DNA of 64,000 bases from Rhizobium ruizarguesonis (lineage in GTDB: Bacteria > Pseudomonadota > Alphaproteobacteria > Rhizobiales > Rhizobiaceae), in contig NZ_PQIG01000085.1 in the NCBI RefSeq assembly GCF_012349115.1, positions 1 to 64,000 of the forward strand, given 5' to 3'. A program made the position numbers and the translations under genes. Positions 1-6,514 of this stretch are shown here, piece by piece (within the stretch, counting starts at the first letter, position 1; every line of letters begins with the position of its first letter). Below the pieces are notes generated by a model that did no database searches, was not told the origin of the DNA, and saw only the letters and a program-made list of their open reading frames with translations.

Positions 1-53
1 AAGATGGCGACGACACCACGACGGGCTACTTCCGTCTGCAGCGTTCGTTCTAA
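1..53 (+). CDS. C-terminal end of a probable outer-membrane porin (partial)
   Basis: Only the last 16 codons are in the window; the frame enters at base 3 and stops with TAA at 51-53. The peptide ends GYFRLQRSF, with alternating aromatic/polar residues and a terminal phenylalanine, the usual signature of the last strand of an outer-membrane beta-barrel. A strong terminator follows at 79-106. Rhizobial RopA/Omp2b-type porins end similarly, so a general porin is the best guess. This is inferred from a very short tail and could be another barrel protein. Confidence 0.5.
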   Translation, partial: DGDDTTTGYFRLQRSF

Positions 54-78
54 TCTGATCTGACCTCGGTCAGTCAGG

Positions 79-106
79 AAAGCCCGGCTCTCGAGCCGGG
101 CTTTTT
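79..106 (+). terminator. Rho-independent terminator of the upstream porin-like gene
   Basis: Perfect 12-bp inverted repeat (79-90 with 93-104) containing AAAGCCCGGCTC, ending in a T run to 106. It lies 26 bases after the stop codon. The symmetric A and T flanks mean it could also stop transcription of the convergent hydrolase gene. Confidence 0.85.
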
Positions 107-153
107 GTATTTGGACGAAGGCACGTTGTGCCCGCTGAGCGGTTTCGATGAGG

Positions 154-1050
154 TTATCGACAGGCGGCGAGAAAAGCTCGCATTGCTGTGGGGATGTTAT
201 CAAGATGCAGGAGCGGGGCATGTCCTTGCCCTTCGGCAGTATGAAGGATCAACCCTGAATGCCGCCGCGCCATCTCGCCGGCGGTTTCCTGTGAAAGCAG
301 CGAAGTATTTTCGCCGCGGATCAGCATGAGCGGCAACCGGCCCAGGCTTTCGAATTGGCCCCAGAGATCAGGCAGCGGCTGGCTGAAATCGATCAATTTA
401 AGCGCCTCCGCGATCGCCGGGTCGAAGTCGGCGACAGGCCTTCCACCGATATCGCGATAAAGGGCAAGCGCCATCTCGCGCCAGTCTTCCTCTGCAAGCG
501 CGGTAAACGACTCGCCATGATTTTCCTTCAATATAACGGCGGCCTCGTTCCAGTCCCCCGGCCTCCTGCTGTTGTTGAGGTAGTCGCGGATCCGTGCCAG
601 TCCCTCAGCCTCGAGCACAGGCCCGATATCGTTGAGGATGACGGCTTCGAGAAGATCCGGATGTATCGCCGCGATCAGATGCAGGATCAGGCCGCCCCGC
701 GACGTGCCGATGAAGATCGCCCGCTCGATGCCGAGTGTCGTGCAGGCGGCAATGACGTCGCCGGCCTCGATGGCGAGATTGTAGTTCGCCTTGTTCTCAT
801 CCCAAGCCGAATTTCCCCGCCCGCGCGAATCGATCGCAATCACCCTGCGTGGCGCTGTCGGGTCGCGGGAAAGAAGCAGCGCCAGCGGATGAAAATCCCG
901 CGTATTGCGGGTCAGGCCTGGCAGGCAGATCACCGGCAACCATCCGGCACTTGCCGCCTCGTCGGGCCGGTAGTCGCGGGCATAAAGCCTCAGCCCATCG
1001 GAAGACGTGTAAAATCGTTCTTGAAAACCACCCGCATCCCTATCCGGCAT
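154..1050 (-). CDS. Alpha/beta-fold hydrolase
   Basis: About 298 residues with an alpha/beta-hydrolase fold. The oxyanion region is near LPGLTRNTRDF, the nucleophile elbow is G-T-S-R-G (FIGTSRGG), and the catalytic histidine is near the C terminus in GQGHAPLL. Substrate cannot be assigned; esterase, lactonase and epoxide-hydrolase-like relatives share this layout. The frame stays open upstream to 1146, but ATG at 1050 is preferred because GAGGG precedes it by six bases and the longer start would run into the 3' end of the transglycosylase gene at 1115. It lies 65 bp downstream of that gene on the same strand and may be co-transcribed. Confidence 0.85.
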   Translation of the reverse strand: MPDRDAGGFQERFYTSSDGLRLYARDYRPDEAASAGWLPVICLPGLTRNTRDFHPLALLLSRDPTAPRRVIAIDSRGRGNSAWDENKANYNLAIEAGDVIAACTTLGIERAIFIGTSRGGLILHLIAAIHPDLLEAVILNDIGPVLEAEGLARIRDYLNNSRRPGDWNEAAVILKENHGESFTALAEEDWREMALALYRDIGGRPVADFDPAIAEALKLIDFSQPLPDLWGQFESLGRLPLMLIRGENTSLLSQETAGEMARRHSGLILHTAEGQGHAPLLHLDNIPTAMRAFLAACR

Positions 1051-1114
1051 CGCATCCCTCGAGACCTGTTGATCGCGAAGATGTAGCCTGCTTTTCGAGC
1101 TGGGCCAAATGGCT

Positions 1115-3190
1115 TCAGGAGGCGCTGCGTCCGCCGATGAGATCACGCTCGATATCGGTCTGCTGGCCGAGGCGAGCCTTGTAGACTTCGTAATTCTCCA
1201 TCACCCGCTGCACATAATTGCGTGTTTCGGGGAAGGGGATGCGCTCGATCCAGTCGACGATCTCGTCGATCGGCCTGCCGCGCGGATCGCCGTAACGGCC
1301 GATCCATTCCGGTACCCGCTTCGGCCCGGCATTGTAGGCAATGAAGGTGAGGATATAGGAGCCGCCGAAGGCGTCGATCTGCTCGCCGAGATAATGCGCA
1401 CCGAGCGTCGCATTATAACCGGCATCGGCCGTCAGCTTGTCCTTCGAATAGGCGATGTTGTGGCGCTTGGCCACCGCCTGGGCTGTTCCTGGCAGAAGCT
1501 GCAGCAGGCCGCGTGCATTCGCCGCCGAAACGGCGGCCGGATTGAAGGCGCTTTCTTGCCGGGCGATGGCATAGGCGAGCGCCTTGCCGGAGCCTGATAT
1601 ATTGGCGTTCGCCGGGATCACGCCGACCGGAAAGGCGAGCGCCGCGACATCGATGCCGCGTCCATAAGCGATCTTGCCGATCTGCAGCGAAAGATGATGA
1701 TCGCCGGATTGCTCTGCCTGAGCCGCGAGGACAGCCAGTTCACCCGGGCTCTGCAGTTGATCGGCAAGCGCGAGATAGAGAATGTCGGCCCGCCATCCAT
1801 GGCCTGCGGCCTCCAGCCGGGCAATGGCCTGCACGGCTTCGCGTGCCTGGAAGCGTTGCCGGTCGGCAGTGCTCGGCGACGGATAGGTGACATTAAGCGT
1901 CTTTCGCCCCAGCCTTTCGGCCGCGAGCTGGCCATAGAAGGTGCCGGGAAAATTCGCGGCCTTTGCATAGAATTCGCTGGATTTTCCGGGGCCGCCGGCT
2001 TCGGCTGCCCGTCCCAGCCAGTACCAGGCGCGTGAAACCGAGATCGGCCCGTTTGATGTCTCGAGGATCTTGCGGAAATGTCTTTCCGCCGCTGCCGGGT
2101 CCTGCAGGCCGCGAAGCGCGTACCATCCGGCATGGAATTCAGCCTCGACGATATCCGTCGGGCTCGTTGCGGCGTAGTTTGCGACGATGCGATAGGCAGG
2201 CTTGAATTGTCCCTGGTCGACGAGGCCACGGCTGACGATGCGTTGCTCGTTCCACCATTCGCCGGAATTGACGAGTTCGCTGCGCTCGGGCGGCATTTGC
2301 TCCAGAAGTGCTGCCGCCTCGGCATATTTGTCCTGCTTGCGCAGATATTCGATCCGCGCAAACAGCAGGCCGGCATCGGCCCGCCACTTCGCATCGACTC
2401 CGTTGAGCAAAGCTCCGGCATTGGCCGCTTTGGCGTCGACCGCAGCCCAGGCCTTGTAGAGCGATTGTGCCTGGCCCATGTCGCCGAAGCGCTTGGCCTG
2501 CGCCACCCGGCCGCGATACATCAGATAGTCCATCCGCGCCTTGTGGTCGGCAGGCGTCAACAGCGCGGAAAACTCGATGAGGATCTTGTCCTCGGTCGCC
2601 TTGTCGAGAGCCTCTCCATGCCAGACCTTGCGGATATATTTTGCCGCCTGCGCCTGCTTGCCTGATGCAACCAGCGCCCGGCCGAGGATGACCGCGCCCT
2701 GCATCGTTTCAGGCGCGGTATCGCCGAAGGCGGCAAGTATGGCGGAAGGGGCGGGATTTTCGTCATAGAGCGCGCGCTCGGAATAGGCGCGCAGCCGCGC
2801 AAGACCCGGCCAGCCCTTGAGCTCCTGCGCGGCGCTGGCAATTTCATAGGAGGGAACGCCCTTCAATCCGGAAACGGCAATCGCCCAGGTGAGGATGTGG
2901 CGGTCGAGCGTCGCGTCGCGCATGCTGTCGCGGATCGAAAGCGCCAGCTGCGGGTCCTTGTCGGAAAGCGCATCGAGGCCGGCTTTCAGGTCGCCGTTGA
3001 CGGGCGCGATTGCCGGGTTGCGCGGAATGGCGCCTGTTGTGATCGATTCCGGTATGGCTGTCTCGGGAATGAAGCCGAGCGGCTTGACCTCAGGCATGGA
3101 AGTGCTCTCGCCGGGAAGCGGCGACGCAACGCTGCCCCACGCAGCGGCAATGAAGCCGAAGGCGGACAGAATCAGGACAGCTTTCTTCAT
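1115..3190 (-). CDS. Soluble lytic murein transglycosylase (Slt70-like)
   Basis: A 691-residue periplasmic protein that would cleave peptidoglycan glycan strands to 1,6-anhydromuropeptides. A signal peptide follows the chosen start (MKKAVLILSAFGFIAAAWGS). A long alpha-helical, TPR-like superhelical region fills most of the protein. The SLT catalytic domain is C-terminal, with the general acid Glu near residue 546 in ARQESAFNP, then GLLQLLPGTA and the AYNAGP motif. Length agrees with Slt70-type enzymes. The open frame reaches 3223, but ATG at 3190 gives the proper signal peptide. It is divergent from dapA across a 214-bp spacer. Confidence 0.93.
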   Translation of the reverse strand: MKKAVLILSAFGFIAAAWGSVASPLPGESTSMPEVKPLGFIPETAIPESITTGAIPRNPAIAPVNGDLKAGLDALSDKDPQLALSIRDSMRDATLDRHILTWAIAVSGLKGVPSYEIASAAQELKGWPGLARLRAYSERALYDENPAPSAILAAFGDTAPETMQGAVILGRALVASGKQAQAAKYIRKVWHGEALDKATEDKILIEFSALLTPADHKARMDYLMYRGRVAQAKRFGDMGQAQSLYKAWAAVDAKAANAGALLNGVDAKWRADAGLLFARIEYLRKQDKYAEAAALLEQMPPERSELVNSGEWWNEQRIVSRGLVDQGQFKPAYRIVANYAATSPTDIVEAEFHAGWYALRGLQDPAAAERHFRKILETSNGPISVSRAWYWLGRAAEAGGPGKSSEFYAKAANFPGTFYGQLAAERLGRKTLNVTYPSPSTADRQRFQAREAVQAIARLEAAGHGWRADILYLALADQLQSPGELAVLAAQAEQSGDHHLSLQIGKIAYGRGIDVAALAFPVGVIPANANISGSGKALAYAIARQESAFNPAAVSAANARGLLQLLPGTAQAVAKRHNIAYSKDKLTADAGYNATLGAHYLGEQIDAFGGSYILTFIAYNAGPKRVPEWIGRYGDPRGRPIDEIVDWIERIPFPETRNYVQRVMENYEVYKARLGQQTDIERDLIGGRSAS

Positions 3191-3404
3191 CCGGGATCTC
3201 GCAATGAAAACACGCCCTGCCATTAGGCTAGAGGCATCTTAACGAAACCTTACCGTACCAGGTAAAATTCATTCACATCTGCTATCGGAATTTGCCCTAA
3301 ACCGAACTCTACGCGCTTGTCGCGATGATTTCGGCGCTCTATGGTGCGCAACTCTTATTCATGGAATGCGGCCGAAGCAAGGATTTGGTCGTGAGGAGCT
3401 TTGC

Positions 3405-4289
3405 ATGTTCAATGGGTCCATTCCCGCCCTCGTCACTCCCTTCACGGATGCCGGACTGATCGACGAAGACAGCTTCGCCGCTCATGTCGACTGGCAGATC
3501 AAGGAAGGCAGCGGTGGTCTCGTTCCGGTCGGCACGACGGGCGAATCCCCGACGCTGTCGCATGCCGAACACAAACGGGTCGTGGAACTCTGCATCGAGG
3601 TTGCCGCAAAACGCGTTCCCGTCATGGCTGGCGCCGGCTCGAACAATACGCGGGAGGCGATCGAGCTTGCCCAGCATGCCGAAAAGGTCGGTGCGAACGC
3701 CGTTCTGGTCGTCACTCCCTATTACAACAAGCCGACGCAGAAGGGCTTGATCGCGCATTTTTCGGCCATTGCCGATGCCGTCGATCTGCCGATCTATATC
3801 TATAACATCCCCGGCCGCTCGGTGGTCGACATGACGCCGGAAACGATGGGTGCGCTCGCCAAGGCGCACAGGAATATCGTTGGCGTCAAGGATGCGACGG
3901 GCAAGATCGAGCGCGTCTCCGAACAGCGCATCACCTGCGGCGCGGATTTCAGGCAATTATCCGGCGAGGATGCGACGGCGCTCGGCTTCAACGCCCATGG
4001 CGGTGTCGGCTGTATTTCGGTAACGGCCAATGTCGCCCCGCGCCTTTGCGCCGACTTCCAGGCGGCAACGCTGGCAGGCGACTATGCCCGTGCCCTGGAA
4101 TATCAGGATCGGCTGATGCCGCTCCACAAGGCGATCTTCCTTGAGCCGGGTCTTTGCGGCGCCAAATACGGGCTGTCCAAGCTTGGCCGGATGAGCCGCA
4201 ACGTTCGCTCGCCGCTGCTTTCGACGCTGGAGCCGGCAACGGAATCGGCGATTGACGCCGCCATGCGTCATGCAGGCCTGTTGAACTGA
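3405..4289 (+). CDS. dapA: 4-hydroxy-tetrahydrodipicolinate synthase
   Basis: First committed step of the diaminopimelate/lysine pathway: condenses pyruvate with aspartate semialdehyde in the cytosol. The 294-residue length is typical. Visible active-site residues are Thr44-Thr45 in GTTGES, the Tyr106-Tyr107 pair in TPYYNKP, Tyr133 in YIYNIPG and the Schiff-base Lys162 in VGVKDATG. ATG at 3405 is chosen over an earlier in-frame ATG because GAGGAGC lies seven bases upstream and the extra N-terminal residues are not family-like. Diaminopimelate also feeds peptidoglycan, matching the cell-wall gene next door. Confidence 0.97.
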   Translation: MFNGSIPALVTPFTDAGLIDEDSFAAHVDWQIKEGSGGLVPVGTTGESPTLSHAEHKRVVELCIEVAAKRVPVMAGAGSNNTREAIELAQHAEKVGANAVLVVTPYYNKPTQKGLIAHFSAIADAVDLPIYIYNIPGRSVVDMTPETMGALAKAHRNIVGVKDATGKIERVSEQRITCGADFRQLSGEDATALGFNAHGGVGCISVTANVAPRLCADFQAATLAGDYARALEYQDRLMPLHKAIFLEPGLCGAKYGLSKLGRMSRNVRSPLLSTLEPATESAIDAAMRHAGLLN

Positions 4290-4290
4290 C

Positions 4291-4321
4291 GAGACCGGCC
4301 GTCTTCACAAGACGGGGTCTC
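4291..4321 (+). terminator. Hairpin after dapA, possible terminator
   Basis: Inverted repeat GAGACC...GGTCTC with an inner CCGTCTT/AAGACGG stem, starting two bases after the dapA stop. The following TCTCCCTTACA is only weakly T-rich, so termination efficiency is uncertain. Confidence 0.5.
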
Positions 4322-4368
4322 TCCCTTACATAAAGGGCAAGGAATGAGGGCGCGGCTTTTCGCGCCAT

Positions 4369-4479
4369 AGATCCGGATGATTTTAGGCCTGACTGGCCTG
4401 AAATCTGAATCCGGATCTACATCAAGAAATAGAGCATGATGGCACCCGAAAACCGCTCACACTTTTCGGCATCATGCTC
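4369..4479. repeat. RIME-like two-palindrome intergenic element (copy A)
   Basis: Two consecutive palindromes of about 50 bp each. The first has arms AGATCCGGAT (4369-4378) and ATCCGGATCT (4409-4418). The second has AGCATGAT (4433-4440) and ATCATGCT (4471-4478) around an AAAACCGCTCACACTTTT core. The second palindrome recurs nearly intact at 54408-54453. Size and structure match the rhizobial intergenic mosaic elements called RIME. It ends only 22 bp before smpB. Confidence 0.8.
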
Positions 4480-4500
4480 GGAAGCAATTGGAATATCGTC

Positions 4501-4980
4501 ATGGCCCCCAAAGGCAGCCAGCGCGTGGTGAACAGGATCGTGGCCGAAAACCGCAAGGCCCGCTTCAACTACGAGATCATCGATACTTACGAGGCGGGCA
4601 TCGTGCTGATGGGCACGGAGGTCAAGTCGCTGCGCGAAGGCAAGGCCAATATCGCCGAATCCTACGCCTCGGATGAGGGCGGCGAGATCTGGCTGATCAA
4701 TTCCTATCTGCCGGAATATCTGCAGGCCAACCGCTTCAATCACGAGCCGCGCCGGCGCCGCAAACTGCTGCTGTCGGGCCGTGAAATCCATCGCCTGCGC
4801 TCTGCCATCAACCGCGAAGGCATGACGCTAATCCCGCTGAAGATCTATTTCAACGATCGCGGTCGGGCGAAGATGGAACTGGCGCTCGCCAAGGGTAAGA
4901 AATTGCACGACAAGCGCGAATCCGAGAAGGAGCGCGATTGGAACCGGCAGAAGAGCCGCCTGCTGAAGGCTCATGGCTGA
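4501..4980 (+). CDS. smpB: SsrA-binding protein
   Basis: A 159-residue partner of tmRNA in ribosome rescue (trans-translation). The conserved core is visible: RVVAENRKARFNY-like N terminus, GTEVKSLREG, ANIAESYA, the EYLQANRFNHEPRR region, LIPLKIYFNDRGRAK and a basic C-terminal tail (GKKLHDKRESEKERDW). The start at 4501 (MAPKGS) fits family length; an earlier in-frame ATG would add nine atypical residues. No strong Shine-Dalgarno is visible, and the upstream spacer is filled by a palindromic repeat. The tmRNA gene itself is not in this window. Confidence 0.97.
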   Translation: MAPKGSQRVVNRIVAENRKARFNYEIIDTYEAGIVLMGTEVKSLREGKANIAESYASDEGGEIWLINSYLPEYLQANRFNHEPRRRRKLLLSGREIHRLRSAINREGMTLIPLKIYFNDRGRAKMELALAKGKKLHDKRESEKERDWNRQKSRLLKAHG

Positions 4981-5048
4981 CCGCGCTGCCGTGGTTTATG
5001 ATCACGTCCTGATCGTCGCGGCCACTCCGGTTCGGGATGATGGAGAGA

Positions 5049-5630
5049 TCAATCCTCGAGATCGCTGACCGGGGCAACTTCGGCGGGGCGTGGCGCCCGC
5101 TCGGAGGGATCACGACCGATTTCAGCCTTCAGAGATAAGAGATCGATGAAATGATCCGCCTGACGGCGCAGGTCGTCGGCAATCATCGGCGGCTGCGTCG
5201 CCATGGTTGAGATCACCGAGACCTTGCGGCCTCTGCGCTGCAACGCTTCGACCAGATTCGTGAAGTCGCCGTCGCCCGAGAAGATGACGAGGTGATCGAC
5301 CGTTTCGGACTGTTCCATGGCGTCGATCGCAAGCTCGATGTCCATGTTGCCCTTGATCTTTCGGCGACCCATGGAATCCGTGAATTCCTTGGCGGGCTTG
5401 GTGACGACTTTGTAGCCGTTATAGTCGAGCCAGTCGATCAGCGGCCGGATCGATGAATATTCCTGATCCTCGATCAGAGCGGTATAATAATAGGCGCGTA
5501 GCAGATATCCGCGTTTCTGGAATGCTTTCAGGAGCTTGCGGTAATCTATGTCAAAGCCGAGGCTCTTGGATGCAGCGTAGAGATTGGCGCCGTCAATGAA
5601 GAGTGCAATTTTCTCGCGTGGGTCAAACAT
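5049..5630 (-). CDS. NYN-domain (PIN-like) protein, LabA/DUF88 family
   Basis: 193 residues with a NYN domain, a PIN-like nuclease fold. Acidic positions expected for metal binding are visible in ALFIDGANLY near the N terminus, in ELAIDAMEQS in the middle, and in the hallmark IFSGDGDFTNLV segment. A short charged, Pro-rich tail ends the protein. Family members are proposed RNases, but substrate is unknown here. It is convergent with smpB and divergent from rpoZ, sharing a 297-bp AT-rich intergenic region with it. Confidence 0.88.
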   Translation of the reverse strand: MFDPREKIALFIDGANLYAASKSLGFDIDYRKLLKAFQKRGYLLRAYYYTALIEDQEYSSIRPLIDWLDYNGYKVVTKPAKEFTDSMGRRKIKGNMDIELAIDAMEQSETVDHLVIFSGDGDFTNLVEALQRRGRKVSVISTMATQPPMIADDLRRQADHFIDLLSLKAEIGRDPSERAPRPAEVAPVSDLED

Positions 5631-5725
5631 CGCTTACCAATCCAATGAGAGCAATCGAAATCAGAAGGCACCAAACCTCAATAAAAACAATAGCTTGCGT
5701 TTCAATTTCGATCTGATCCTTACTT

Positions 5726-5740
5726 TATGAATTATTCATA
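5726..5740. promoter_or_regulatory. 15-bp perfect palindrome, candidate operator
   Basis: TATGAAT-T-ATTCATA lies between the divergent NYN gene (start 5630) and rpoZ (start 5928). It is in an AT-rich stretch unlike the surrounding coding DNA. It could be a repressor site for the NYN gene or only a promoter-associated AT palindrome; no regulator can be named. A weak CTTGTA-N16-TGTATC promoter candidate for rpoZ is at 5859-5886. Confidence 0.35.
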
Positions 5741-5927
5741 TATGAAAGATTTAGGGCACGATTCGACATATTCCAAGCAACCTTCGGTGGAATTATGACA
5801 TTCTCCATGGAAATTTAGCTCAGCCGCGGATAAAGACGAGGGGAGCCGGAATGAAAAACTTGTATTTGCCCGGTTTTAATTGTATCGGGCGTGTTAATCC
5901 CGAAATGACGACCGTAAAGGACAGGCA

Positions 5928-6332
5928 ATGGCCCGTGTCACAGTTGAAGATTGCATCGACAAGGTGGAGAACCGCTTTGAGCTGGTTCTGCTCGCCAGCC
6001 ACCGCGCCCGGCTGATTTCCCAGGGTGCCTCGATCACCATCGATCGCGACAACGACAAGAATCCTGTGGTGGCTCTGCGCGAAATCGCCGACGAGACGCT
6101 TTCGCCCGACGACCTCAAGGAAGATCTGATCCATTCGCTGCAGAAGCATGTCGAAGTCGACGAGCCCGAGCCCGATCCGGCAAGCATGATCGCCGCCGGC
6201 GGTGTTACCGCAGCCGACAGCGAAGAGCAGGACGACCTGCCGGAGACGATCACTTTCGACCAGATGTCGGAAGAAGAGCTGCTTGCCGGCATCGAAGGCC
6301 TCGTGCCGCCGGAAAAGAGCGACGACTACTAA
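5928..6332 (+). CDS. rpoZ: DNA-directed RNA polymerase omega subunit
   Basis: A 134-residue omega subunit that helps RNA polymerase assembly. The N-terminal core is typical (MARVTVEDCIDKVENRFELV, ASHRARLISQG, DKNPVVALREIA). The acidic C-terminal tail, about 50 residues rich in Asp and Glu, is longer than in E. coli (91 residues) but usual in alphaproteobacteria. It sits immediately upstream of rsh, the same adjacency as rpoZ-spoT in many proteobacteria, but a promoter and hairpin separate the two. Confidence 0.97.
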   Translation: MARVTVEDCIDKVENRFELVLLASHRARLISQGASITIDRDNDKNPVVALREIADETLSPDDLKEDLIHSLQKHVEVDEPEPDPASMIAAGGVTAADSEEQDDLPETITFDQMSEEELLAGIEGLVPPEKSDDY

Positions 6333-6424
6333 GCGCGCAGGCGGGATCTCCGGTCGCATCGGTTAGATGCAGCCCGGAAAAAGCTTCATGCGACGCAAAA
6401 GAGCGACGATTACCAATCGTCAAT

Positions 6425-6453
6425 CTTGCACCTTTATTGCTTAGGCATATTAT
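6425..6453 (+). promoter_or_regulatory. Sigma-70-type promoter for rsh
   Basis: CTTGCA (6425-6430), a 17-bp spacer, then TATTAT (6448-6453) closely fits the rhizobial sigma-70 consensus CTTGAC-N17-CTATAT. Predicted start of transcription is near 6460, only about five bases before the hairpin at 6465. Confidence 0.6.
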
Positions 6454-6464
6454 TGCCCATGTGT

Positions 6465-6498
6465 GCGCCAATCGTTGATTGGCGCGCTTTTATTTTTA
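6465..6498 (+). terminator. Terminator-like hairpin in the rsh leader (terminator of rpoZ or attenuator)
   Basis: Perfect 9-bp stem GCGCCAATC / GATTGGCGC with a GTT loop, followed by GCTTTTATTTTT. It ends two bases before the rsh Shine-Dalgarno GGAG at 6501. It would end rpoZ transcripts, but it also lies inside any rsh transcript started from the promoter at 6425-6453. Confidence 0.75.
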
Positions 6499-6514
6499 TC
6501 GGAGTGGCTTTGGA

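Noticed and set aside
3238..3253. TTAA-N7-TTACC near the slt start as a second CtrA box
   Set aside because: The right half-site deviates from TTAA; a half match in an AT-rich promoter is expected by chance.
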